64,000 nucleotides of DNA from Bretschneidera sinensis (Eukaryota > Streptophyta > Magnoliopsida > Brassicales > Akaniaceae), in contig CM043698.1 of the NCBI GenBank assembly GCA_023935145.1, positions 22,577,501 to 22,641,500 of the forward strand. The letters run 5' to 3'. The notes under the pieces were generated by a model, which worked only from the letters and a program-made list of their open reading frames with translations, searched no databases and had not been told where the DNA came from. Below, piece by piece: positions 25,101 to 34,906 of this stretch. The stretch's first letter is position 1. Each line of letters opens with the position of its first letter. The translations under genes and the position numbers were made by a program.

Positions 25101-25660
25101 CCGAACGTAATTTCTCAACTTCTGCCCGAAAAACTGCCTGTCGCTCAGGAGCAAACGACCTTTTCTTCTGGATGACTGGTTTATGGGTCGGGTCAACACT
25201 CAAGCGATGTACGATGACATCCGGGCTGATTCCCGGCATATCTGCAGCAGTCCAGGCGAATAGATCTTGGTTTGCCCGTAGAAGGGCTAATAGAGATTCC
25301 TGAAAAGTGCTGGACAGGTTGGAACCAATTTGAACAGTTTTGGTGCTATCTTCGCCAAGGGGGATTATGAGTACATCTTCTCCGGGCCTACCTCGTAGGT
25401 TGCTTGCTTCATCCCTAAGGTCATCCAGTTCGAGTGGTAGGGCTTCCGTCTTTTTACCATTTATTGCACTGAGATAACAGGATCTGGCAATTTGTTGATC
25501 TCCTTTGATCTCGCCTACTCCGTCTGTCGTGGGGAATTTGATTTTGAGATGATGGGTAGAGACAACCGCTCGGAGTTTATTCAGCGTGGGTCGTCCGAGT
25601 ATCATATTGTAGGAGGAGGGTTGTCGAACAATTAAGGCCTTACACTCTTCCGTATCATGG
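22166..25660 (-). pseudogene. gypsy pol: RT, RNase H and integrase, with stops and a protease deletion
   Basis: The frame starts in a remnant of the protease C-terminus (YNMILGRPTLN). The RT (25605-24427) has DWVSNVVMVKK, FMDAYSGYNQI and the YVDD box. A TAG at 24427-24429 ends this frame. The RT connection and first RNase H region (24426-24020) carries more stops. 24019-22922 encodes an RNase H with HVDGSS and the ADSLAQLA end, consistent with the second RNase H of Tat elements, then the HHCC zinc domain and start of the integrase core. A TGA at 22922-22924, where TGG would be expected, and another at 22697-22699 break the integrase, whose VTDNGKQF and ANGQAEVTN blocks follow. The C-terminal part runs to 22166. 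Order RT, RNase H, integrase defines Ty3/gypsy. No enzyme can be made whole from this copy. Confidence 0.9.
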
Positions 25661-25744
25661 CCCGACGTATTCTTTTAGATGCCCCCGATTGATGAGGGCC
25701 TCGATCTGATTTTTTAAGGCCTTACACTCTTCTGTATCATGGCC
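25632..25744. repeat. 31-bp direct duplication at the protease deletion
   Basis: A 31-bp block beginning TTAAGGCCTTACACTCTT occurs at 25632-25662 and again at 25714-25744 with one mismatch. The right copy is the gag zinc-knuckle coding sequence in its normal place. The left copy joins that sequence to the end of the protease coding region; most of the protease is missing between them. Confidence 0.8.
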
Positions 25745-26998
25745 GAAGTTTCTGTGAAATCTACACCAAGTATTTCGATATGGGTTGAGGTTCGGCGGCC
25801 TTGGGGGCCATTGCAAGAGGTCCCTGTCATGAATCTGCATCAGAATGTTGGTTCTGGAGGCATTCAGTGGTGCATAGCTGTGGATTTGCCCCGGAGTTCT
25901 GGCTCTGGTTCCGTAGGCTGCAAGAGTCCGGGATCTATCTTCAAAAGGCCTAAGGGTTCTGGGTTTCTCCTAGCGAAACGGTCGTTTAGAGGGTTCGCGG
26001 TCGGGACTAGTGGGGCCTCTCTTCCTCCTTTCCGTGTCTCCTTCGCGTTCTCTTCGGAATGCTTGATCATCTTCTGCTAGCATGTATTTTTCGGCTCGCG
26101 CCAAGACTTCATTCATATCCATAGGCGGACGTCTGATGAGTTTCGAGCTGAAGAATCCGGATCTTAATCCATTTTTGAATGCCAAGAGCTGAACACTGGG
26201 ATCAAGGTCTGGGATCTCCTAAGCCGCAGTGTTGAATCTGGAAATATAGGCGCGAAGCTTCTCTTCTTTCGACTGGACAATGTTAAACAGAGACTCCGAA
26301 GTTTTCTTGGGTCCTTTGCTGCTGATGAAATGTGAGGCGAAGACATAGCTTAGGTCTTTGAAGGTGCGAATACCTCCTGGTTTCAAGCGGGAATACCACG
26401 TCGCAGCCGCTTTCTCTAGGGTTAATGGGAACGCTCTGCACATCACAGGGTCCGAATGTCTATGGAGGGTCATTGTGGTTCGGTAGTGCTGGAGGTGGTC
26501 CAAGGGATCTGTGGATCCATCGTAAAGTTTGATTTGTGGCATCTGAAAATTGAGTGGGAGGGGGGCGTCAAGGACTTCTTGTATGAAAGGTGGGTCCTGT
26601 ACATCGAGATCATCGCTAATACTATGGCCGGGTTTTTTAAACGCCTCATTGATTCGTCCCTCTATGTCCTCGATCCATTTGCCAAACCCTTCGCTGTTCT
26701 TGGGCACGGGACTCTCTCTGAACTTGGCTGGGGGAGGTGAGTGGGTCGCCGAGCAGACATCCGCTGGTGGGCGGCGGTCAGTGGAACCATCGTGACCTGG
26801 TTCCTGCGATGGGAGTGGCAGAGTCTGCTGAGGTCTCCTGCGAACTTCGACCGCCAGATCGGCCACCAGGTGTGCAAGCTCTGCGAATTGCGCCTGGAGC
26901 GTGCCTTCATTCAGGTGAACCTTGGGTTCGGCTGAAGAACTGTCTCCCGACCATAGCACGCGAGCGCCTAGATCCCTAGCGGGTGTTTTTGGAGGCAT
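25655..26998 (-). pseudogene. gypsy gag with two internal stops
   Basis: The start MPPKTPARD lies at 26998, 77 bp from the 5' LTR. A conserved retrotransposon gag domain covers roughly residues 130-260 (DPPFIQEV, LYDGSTDPLDHL, AATWYSRLKPGGI, FNTAA). The same frame is interrupted by TAG at 26219-26221 and TAG at 25970-25972 and continues to a zinc-knuckle-like block (CRFHRNFGHDTEEC) near 25700-25770, ending at 25655. Normal Tat gag would run on into the protease, which is mostly deleted here. The same start (MPPK) is kept in the non-autonomous element at 48027-50088. Confidence 0.88.
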
Positions 26999-27075
26999 GC
27001 TAACAGATGAGTTCTTTCGACTTCTTCGCTGTTACTGTCAGCGAGAGATGTGGTTTCCCACAGACGGCTCCAATC

Positions 27076-27767
27076 TGTTGATGCCAAATATATGCGTTGC
27101 TGAGCTGGAGGTTTAGCGTGTAGAAGTACCTGCACAGAGAAAGGGAGAGTAGCTATTGGGGTCGACGGAGGGGATGCCTCCGAGGATGCTCCGATGCTTA
27201 AGTTAGCAAAAGCTCAAAGTGTATGTGTTTAAAGCTGAAAAGCTGAGTCCCCCATTTTGGACCGCTTACCAAGTCCTTTTATAGAGTTTTGGAGGCGGTG
27301 ATGTTCGGAGGCGGTAGTAGGCCAGGGCGGCTGTGTCAGGATACCCCAACTGGGTTAGGTAATAATGCCTATGGGGCCCAGCTAGGAAGCTGAGAACCGT
27401 TCAGTAGGGCTTTTGCCTTGCTGGCTTACTCCAAAGCCGTCTATGTGTTAAGACGGTGTTTAGACTTGACATCCCAACTTGGTTGGGTAATGATGGTCCG
27501 GAGAGCGGTGGTGACGTGGAAGCCCAGCTGGGGGCCAAGATGCCCTGGAGAGCGGTGGTGACGTGGAGGCCCAGCTGGGGGCCAAGATGCCCTGGAGGGC
27601 AGTGGTGACGTGGAGGCCCAGCTGGAGGCGATGATGCCCTGAAGAGCGGTCATGACTTGGAGATCCAACTGCCTGGGCCTGGATCGTCCGCGTGTCATTT
27701 TGAACTTCGGGATCACGATGATCCACGTGTCGTCATCCTATGGGAGAGTCGTATTTTGGTAGTATCA
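27076..27767 (-). repeat. 5' LTR of the gypsy element (692 bp)
   Basis: It is the same length as the LTR at 17491-18182, with about 19 differences by eye. It carries the TATA box (minus strand, 27276-27283) and the G-box CACGTG at 27724-27729, and is followed by the target duplication GGTTA. Confidence 0.95.
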
Positions 27768-27789
27768 GGTTATATCACTCTCAGATTGT

Positions 27790-28012
27790 AACGGGTCTCG
27801 AGTCATGACGGGTTTGATTGGGTCAGGATCAAGTTGTATCGGGTCTCAAGCGGGTTATCTCAGGTCAGATTATTCTAGATCAAGTAGTTTCGAGTTCAAA
27901 CTGTTTCGGTTCGAGTCATGACGGGTTTGATTGGGTTAGGATCAAGTTGTATCGGGTCTCAAGTGGGTTATCTCGGGTCAGATTATTCTAGATCAAGTCA
28001 TTTTGGGTTTTT
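27790..28012. repeat. 113-bp tandem duplication
   Basis: Two adjacent copies of a sequence beginning GAGTCATGACGGGTTTGATT start at 27800 and 27913. It is rich in GGGTC/GGGTT words. A weaker, more scrambled block of the same word type is at 29660-29950. Confidence 0.85.
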
Positions 28013-28803
28013 GAACAGACTCGATATGATACATCAAATTTGCTTTTTTTCTTTTTCTTTCTATTTTCCTTTCCTCCAATATTCGAGGAAATCATTTGAG
28101 CTCTGTTTTAAGTGTAATTTTGTGGAACCCTTAAAACATATTAAGCATATAATATTATAATATAAACATATAGCTAAGAAAAAATGATTTTACAAAAACA
28201 ATAAGCAATTACACATTTACACACTTGTTCTACATATGAATTAATCACACTTAAAGATACTTATATGTAACATCGATTAGTTATTATTATTTAATGAAAA
28301 ATAAAAATTAAAGATATTAGTACTAAAAGTTAAAATATAATATAATACAATATATATTTATATTATCTCAAATTAACTTGATTTTTTTTATAATGATTGA
28401 TGATTCATTTATATTTGTTATATTTAACTAGTTTTATTTTAAAGAAAAACAATATTTTAAAAAACTTGAAAAAATTAATTTACATGAGATAAATCAATAG
28501 AAGCTATCTAACACTCCGAAAATTACTCCGAAAATTCAGAAGACTTATGACTTGATTCCTTGGACAATCCTTTTAATGGCTCATGGTATGCATTGATTCC
28601 TTGGTCAATCCTTTTAGCGGCTCTAATCTTATCTTTGTCTCCCATAAACATAATTAATTAATAACTAATTTTCTTGTTTCATTACACTACATGTTGAACC
28701 CCTTGATCGAAATTAGGAATTAATCACATGTATGGGGCCAGCCAAAATGTTCAAGGAGGAAAACCAAGTTGTTCAGTCCGCTCTTGGCTTAATAGTTAAT
28801 ACT
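28013..28803. other. AT-rich spacer
   Basis: No gene is seen. At about 28550-28630 a ~47-bp unit with TTGATTCCTTGG(A/T)CAATCCTTTTA is duplicated. Confidence 0.5.
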
Positions 28804-28856
28804 ATCCCACATCGACCAAAGGTAATCAAAGAGACAGACACAAGCGTGTATAAATA
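28804..28856 (+). promoter_or_regulatory. USE and TATA box of the U1 snRNA gene
   Basis: The upstream sequence element ATCCCACATCG at 28804-28814 matches the plant consensus RTCCCACATCG exactly. A TATA box (TATAAATA) follows at 28849-28856, 34 bp from the end of the USE. A spacing of about four helical turns is the plant signature for RNA polymerase II snRNA promoters; Pol III promoters such as U6 use about three. Confidence 0.93.
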
Positions 28857-28879
28857 CCGAGCCAAAACCAACATTTCAT

Positions 28880-29041
28880 ATACTTACCTGGACGGGGTCT
28901 CTGTGCGATCAACAAGGCTCATGGCCTAAGCTAGTGACCTCCATTGCACATTGGAGGGGCGTTTAGCTTAAGATCTCCCCAGGAGGGAGAGTCTACGTCA
29001 TTATTTGTTGCTTTGGGGGCCTGCGTCCGCGCGGCCCCTGC
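28880..29041 (+). ncRNA. U1: U1 spliceosomal snRNA
   Basis: The 162-nt RNA begins ATACTTACCTG, the segment that pairs with 5' splice sites. Stem-loop II has the U1A-binding loop (ATTGCAC in TCCATTGCACATTGGA). A U-rich Sm-site region (TTATTTGTTG) lies near 28999-29012, and the strong 3' stem-loop GGGGGCC/GGCCCC closes the molecule. Promoter and 3' box are in place. Stem-loop I is unusual: the U1-70K-binding loop reads GATCAACAAGG, with C where the family normally has G (GAUCANGAAGG), and the stem around it differs from the usual plant sequence. It may be a variant gene or a slightly decayed copy. Confidence 0.93.
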
Positions 29042-29042
29042 T

Positions 29043-29056
29043 CAATTTTAGTTTAA
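29043..29056 (+). terminator. snRNA 3' box
   Basis: CAATTTTAGTTTAA, immediately after the U1 3' end, fits the plant Pol II snRNA 3'-end signal CA(N)3-10AGTNNAA. Confidence 0.85.
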
Positions 29057-30045
29057 AATTTGCTTAAGCCAAATGATAACTCAGACTAATAAAGTCAAGA
29101 AGCACAAAATTATCTGGGGCTAAATAAAATAAGAAACCAAGAAAAACTTGCAGCAGATGATAAAAACAAACAAATAATTAGCAAGATTTTTCGTTAGGGA
29201 GAAGCCAAAATGGTATCTCCTAAGCTGAACAGATTATGAGGAGAAAATATAAGATACATTTTAAATTAATAATTAAATTTTAAGGCTTGTGAAAAAATCT
29301 ATGGATGATATTAGTGTTAAGATATTTTGGTAATTAATTTTTTTTGTTTTATTTTAGTTTTAGTCTAGCAATCTCATAAACCAATCATAAAATTAAGGTA
29401 TTATCTCATTAATATTTTTTTATCATATCTCATGTTAATCATAGTACTATTTCACTATAATTTTGTCCATGAATCAAATGAGTCCTCATTGTATTATGAA
29501 TTTGTAACTGACTGCTTGATATAAAAATAAATAAATAATTTATTATGATATAATTAATTTTATTTGATAATTAACTTCTACTTTTTATCAACTATCAAAT
29601 CATAGTTTAATATGCAAATCATTATTTCTTTTAATTTCTTTAAAAAAAAACCTATCGTTTTAAGTTCAGATCATATTGGGTCTCGGTCGTTTCAGGTTCA
29701 CGTCATATCGGATCCAGATCGTATCAAAGTTCGGGTTGTGTATCGGATAAGGGTTGTTTAGGGTCTGTCATTTCAAGTTTTGGGTTCGGGTCAGATAGGG
29801 TTCACTCATTTCAGATTCAAATTATTTCAAGTTTCGAGTAATTAGGATTTAGATCAGGTCGAATTCAAATCATATTATTTTAATATTTTTTGTGCTCGAA
29901 TCGGATTTAAGTCAAATCAAATTGAGTTTTTGGATCGATTAGATTTCGTCACCTCTAATTTTAACTGTATATTTTTGGATGTTGATTATTTATTCCGGTA
30001 CTGATGTTCAACAAAGGATTCTCATAAACTATGCAGTAAGAATCC
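29057..30045. other. Spacer between U1 and tRNA-Ala
   Basis: No gene is seen. It is AT-rich, with a degenerate GGGTC/GGGTTC word block at 29660-29950 like that at 27790-28012. Confidence 0.5.
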
Positions 30046-30655
30046 TTTGTTGTGCACTTGTGCCTCAGAAGGAGCATATAAAGTATTTTTACTATTGCTT
30101 GTAATCATTGCATTAGGAAGCAAGCCTTGTTATCCTTGAGTTTATGTTAAATATATTAAATGTAATTCAAAAAATCAGAGGGGATGTAGCTCAGATGGTA
30201 GAGCGCTCGCTTAGCATGCGAGAGGTACGTGGATCGATACCCCGCATCTCCATTTGTTTTGTTTTATTTTTATTTGTTTCTTTTTAAAGCTCTTCTAGTA
30301 TGCTCCTTGACCTTGAAGCAGTTCTTGTACTTTCAATAAATCAAGGTGACCAGCTTCAAGTTCATGCTTTTTTTGATTTGCCTATCTTTCATGTAAGCAT
30401 GCAAGTATCACGATAGAATTCGATCTGGTAGATATAAATGTAACACAAGTTTCCAAGGAGAATTCACGTCGGCAGAAGATCCGCTCTTCCCTTTTTTGGA
30501 TCCCATCCTTGCTGATATTTCCAAGCTTGTTACTTCACTCCAATGGAGTAAATTAATTAAGATCCCTAGGGCTAGTAATTGGATGGCAGACTCTTTAGCT
30601 AAATTAGCACTTCAGTTGGACTCTTGTAAATGTTTCAATGCGTAATGTGATGTTC
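30046..30655 (+). repeat. Right copy of the duplicated tRNA-Ala segment
   Basis: It matches 16697-17480, with small indels, and includes the tRNA and the RNase H fragment (about 30530-30645). Confidence 0.85.
30180..30252 (+). tRNA. tRNA-Ala (anticodon AGC)
   Basis: The 73-nt cloverleaf has acceptor arm GGGGATG/CATCTCC, D-arm GCTC/GAGC, anticodon stem CTCGC/GCGAG with loop TTAGCAT (anticodon AGC), and T-arm CGTGG/CCCCG with loop ATCGATA. The T-stem has one T-C mismatch where plant tRNA-Ala normally has G-C, which could lower activity. The A box TAGCTCAGATGG and B box GGATCGATACC are present, and T-rich runs (TTTTATTTTT) follow about 15 bp downstream as the Pol III terminator. Confidence 0.85.
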
Positions 30656-30659
30656 TACC

Positions 30660-32261
30660 GCCTTTACATTAAAAAAAGGAAACATAATGCTGCATCTTTA
30701 GTTATTTTAAAGTCTGAATACAGAACAACTCCGATGATACCAAAAATATGACTAAGTCACCAAAAGAGGGTAGCACGTCATGTGGTGCTAAGACCTTGAG
30801 GGGCGTAAGCTGATGATAGAGAGATCGAGTGTCTTGCTCCTTGCTCTCTCAACTCCAAATATCTAATTGCTAATAACCTTGAAGATGCTAGGTGAGGATC
30901 CATAGCTAATCTTTAAGGGACACTCACGTTTAAGTTAGTATAAAAGTTTAAAAATAAATTAGATTTAAAAAGAGTTTATTGAATTGGTTTTTGAACTTGA
31001 TTATAATAATTTGAATCATCTTATATAGTGAAAAGATAGAGAAAGAGTAATTTATTGCAAATGATTTGGATGGTCTGATTGAGAGTTGAGATTGCTCTAT
31101 AGGTTTAGTAAAGTTTTATCCTTTTGCTTTTAGACGGGTTTTTATCATTTTACCTTTGAGTGATGAAATGATTGTTTTATCTTTGATTGTGCCACAATTA
31201 TTAAAAAGTGAATTTTTACCCACAACAAATCCTAAAATTCCTATTCTATCATAGTAGAAGTTTCAGTTTTATATGAGAACTTTCAAATGCAACTGTTAAT
31301 ACTGCACTAATTACTGGCTTTTTTGCTTGGATTTCCTGAAGTTGGTTTCTGTTAAGAAATAACTTTTCCCCCTTCAAAACTGTGATTGTTGGAGAAGGAA
31401 AGTGCCATATCAAAAATAGAATTATATGTTTTTGACTATTAAAGAAAAATGAAATTCTCTTATTAATTCTTTTTCTTCTTCTTTTTAATATGATCACTAT
31501 TTTTTTACTAGACTGATGATTTTGTTAAAAAATTTCAGACTTAGTTAAATTTGACCGCAATCTGAAATGCATTGATGATAGAAAATCTGTCTTTTCTCTC
31601 TCGCACATAAAACCTTAGCTAGGAACGAGTTTTGGCTAAATTCTAGTTATCTTCTTCGATCAATGGGGTAAAGTTCTCCATCTCTGTCTCATTCTGTCAC
31701 CATATCTCTAAATATCATATTCTATTTCCATCTCTCAAGATGTCTCTATTTTTCTTCATCTCGGTCTCATTCTCTCTTCAACACTTCCACGCTCTCTCTC
31801 ACTCTCTCCCTTTCTCTCATTGTCTCGCTTTTTCTCCCCCTATTGTTGTCTCTGTCTCATTGGGTTAGCAAGTTTAACCAGATCATCCAATTTTGGTCAG
31901 ATAAGCGTGATGATCTAGTAATTCACAAGCACTTATTATCGGAATCTAAGTGAAAAGACAAAATTGATATTTTAGGGGTATAATTGTCAAAAAAATATAT
32001 ATATAATTGGGGGACTAATTTGGAAAATGACATATACTTCGGGGACAAAAAAATAATTTTGCCCTCGTTGACTAGGCATGGAAGAGACTTTTAGCCAGCA
32101 AAAATATATTTGATTTGGCAATTCACTGACGATTGATCACAAGAAAATAGATGAGGGACCACATTGAGTAATTAATAATTCAAGAGCATAATTGAGAAAA
32201 AATTTAGTTGAATGATCAATTTGAAAAAGGACATATATTTGAGATATCAAAAATAAAATTT

Positions 32262-32305
<44 letters not shown>

Positions 32306-33224
32306 TAGAATACATAAAAAAAAAAAAAGGGTCACCTAAGCAATGACATAGATGATGGACATGAACACCATTTATCTATCAAAATACATTTTGAAAAATA
32401 CAATATTTATATGTTTAAGATTCTAAATATTTATATATTTTATCTTTAATTAAAGTTAATTAGTTTTTATCTCAATAATAGGAAAATAACAACAAATTTA
32501 GCTCAATGAATCCCAACATGTCTCATGTAGATTTTGTTCGTTTTTTCTCTTTCTTTACATTTTATCTACTAAAACTCTCAAACAAAATATCTCTCCAAGT
32601 TCAAAACAAATCATTCTTATTTAATTTTATATATCCAAACTCTCTTTAATAATCAATCAATCTTTAATTTCATTTTTAATTGGAATTTAACTCTACATTC
32701 TTCTTTTGTTTTAACTTTACAAATTATTTTTATTTAAAATTTTGTATCCAAACTCTCTTTAATCAATCAATGTTTACGTCTATTTTTAATTGGAACTCAA
32801 CTCTACATTTTTCCATTGTTTTCTTTTTTATATGTTTTATCACTTTTATTACTCTGCAAGCAAAAGCTATCATGAAAAAGTAAGTGTGTTAATCTCATTT
32901 ATTTTTTTCGATAGTCATAATTATATTTTTTTAATTATATATTATGCCTAATATCCTTTGATTGTTTTACACTAATCATTTATGTTATGTGATTTATATA
33001 CCAACTTCACTACGAGCAAATAACCTTCTTAAAAAATGCTGTTAACAAATAATGATATTGTTTGTTAAGTAATTTTTATATTTTTTAAAGTTGATTTTTC
33101 GTCTATTTTAATAGCAAAAAACGTTGAGCAATATTTTTATTTATGCACTATTAAATAATTATATGTAAATCTATCACATTTGATTTTAAATAGTTTGTTG
33201 CTAAATAATATATTTTAATATAAT
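30660..33224. other. AT-rich intergenic region
   Basis: No coding or RNA gene is recognised. It contains a CTCTCTC-rich block at 31720-31860, a (TA)n tract at 32264-32300, and two related ~110-bp segments near 32640-32830. Confidence 0.5.
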
Positions 33225-33227
33225 ATG

Positions 33228-33550
33228 TATAAGTGTGCTAAGGAGGCTCCTACAGTGTTGAACATCTCCATCCCATTGGATGTTGGCACAGATCATCCGC
33301 TTTTTTTGATTGCAACACAAGTTATTGAATCAATGAAAATACAAGTCTACTTTCTCAACATCATGGCCCTTTCGCAGTATAGAAAAGATGCACATACCTC
33401 AGTCAATACTACTCGGCAAGGCCAGATGCTCACATGGGAGCAGCAGGAAAACCCAGCTAAGTATGCAGATTGCATCCATTGTGTCATCTACCTGGTTTGC
33501 CTGATACATGAAATGAGTTCCTCTATACATATACCATTTCCAGCTCATGA
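33228..33550 (+). pseudogene. Last-exon relic of a third TBL gene
   Basis: The frame resembles the last exon of TBL genes 1 and 2 ([34 protein letters not shown]). It breaks at the essential DCxHWC motif: a frameshift lies near 33481-33490, and the TGG of the downstream PDTWN motif is TGA. Exons 1-4 are not found upstream. It shows that the locus once held at least three TBL copies. Confidence 0.85.
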
Positions 33551-33690
33551 CTTTTTTACAGTTTTATTTTCACGAAAATCTGATTACTCCATGATATATA
33601 AGTTGCTCTAAGTGTTAGATTTATAATCTTAATGAACTAAGGAAAATTAATGCCGAACCAGTTTGACTTCTTGGCATGAGCAAGGGGTTA

Positions 33691-34711
33691 TCAGTCTATA
33701 ACTTGGGCAAACAGGAGTCTCAAGAATATGCAACAAAATTCTAATTTAGATGTTGAAATACTTTTGTTCAAGTGGATTAGTTGATCAAATTCATCCACCC
33801 AAGCAGTACATGTTTCATCTCTAAGAGCTCTGTTTGCAAAAAAATCAGCTATTACATTTGCTTGTCTACTAACACGATGAAATGTAATAACCTGAAAATC
33901 TCTCTTAATCAATTTGATATCATCAATAATGGGGCCAATCAGAGAATAATTCTCTCCAGAAGCTTTGCAGGCATTGACCGCTCCAAGTGAATCACTTTCA
34001 ATCTGGACAGTCCTCTCTCCCATTTCCAGCCCAAGTTCCATACCACTCTTGATAGCCGAAGCCTCACAAATCAGAGTATCAGCAATGTGTTCCGTAAACA
34101 AGGCCGCCATCGCAATAACCTTCCCATTCCCGTCACAGATCACAATACCAATGCCTCTTTTTGAATGCCCACTCCTCGTAGCACCATCCACATTGATTTT
34201 ACAGAAACCCAAAGGAGTTGCTTTCCAACGCTCAGATTGATCTTCCACCTTCAGGCCTCTTACTATGAAGCAAGCTCACTTTCTGGAAATCCTCCACAAG
34301 CTGACTAGCCTCCCTCAGAATAATCTCTCGTGGTTTCACTTGTTTCCTGAGTCTGGCCATGTTCCTATTATTCCAAATCAGACATACCACCGCATAAATT
34401 TTGTGAACTGGACAGCAGATAACGACTCAAACACTGCCATTATCCAATCTATCGCATTCTCACTGTCCACACCAAAAGGAACCGATGGTAAATCTGAAGA
34501 CACCAACACCATCTGCGCCTTTGGGCAGTCCCTCAGCGCATGAAGATCCGATTCTTGAACTCCCATGCAATGCTCACAGTCTGTGATGATGTCCATCCCT
34601 CTCCTATTTAAATTCATTTTGGTAGGTATAATTTTCGTACAGACTCCACGTGCACTTTTATTTTGTTTGGGACAACTGCACCCAAATAGCCTTCCACACC
34701 TTTGCAACATT
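33691..34711 (-). pseudogene. LINE ORF2 3' part: zf-RVT region and RNase H-like domain
   Basis: On the minus strand, 34710-34378 holds a cysteine/histidine-rich zf-RVT-like segment (CEHCMGVQESDLHALRDC). After a frame change, 34248-33691 is a 185-codon open frame with an RNase H-like domain: NVDGA, CEASAI, IESDSL and ADFFANRAL supply the D-E-D-D metal-binding residues. This is the typical C-terminus of plant L1-type LINEs. The rest of the same LINE lies at 39578-41075, split off by the copia insertion. Confidence 0.75.
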
Positions 34712-34716
34712 TGTGG

Positions 34717-34893
34717 TGTTAAGGTTTAAGAGAGGAAGTGAGACAATACAAAGAAGAGAATTGTATTGAATGGTGTGTTTTACTTACAAGTGAGCTATCC
34801 TATTTATAGGAGCCAATAAGAGAGCCAAAGATATACACAACCAATGTGGGATTAAACTAACTAAGCAATAACTATGCTATACATAATCTAACA
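34717..34893 (-). repeat. 3' LTR of copia element 2
   Basis: It is 177 bp, starting TGTTAAGG and ending CTAACA on the plus strand. It matches 39396-39572 except for one T/C difference near 34869. Confidence 0.95.
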
Positions 34894-34906
34894 GCCCCCC
34901 TCAAAC

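Larger units (their letters stand above)
17491..27767 (-). mobile_element. Ty3/gypsy Tat-lineage retrotransposon with antisense ORF, complete but inactivated
   Basis: The 10,277-bp element is bounded by two 692-bp LTRs and flanked by the 5-bp target duplication GGTTA (17486-17490 and 27768-27772). gag and pol lie on the minus strand, so 27076-27767 is the 5' LTR. The primer binding site next to it (27056-27074, read on the minus strand) is TTGGAGCCGTCTGTGGGAA, a one-base variant of the TTGGCGCCGT-type site of Tat elements. A polypurine tract AAGGAAGTGGGGG lies at 18187-18200. An extra antisense gene follows pol, as in some Tat-lineage elements. By my visual count the LTRs differ at about 19 sites, so the insertion is not very recent. 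gag, protease, pol and the antisense gene are all damaged. Confidence 0.93.

Noticed and set aside
28732..28929. 65-codon frame over the U1 promoter and 5' end
   Set aside because: The region is explained by the U1 promoter and RNA.
33691..34248. A host RNase H gene
   Set aside because: The open domain is preceded by a zf-RVT region and separated by the copia insertion from a LINE reverse transcriptase on the same strand; it is the end of a LINE.
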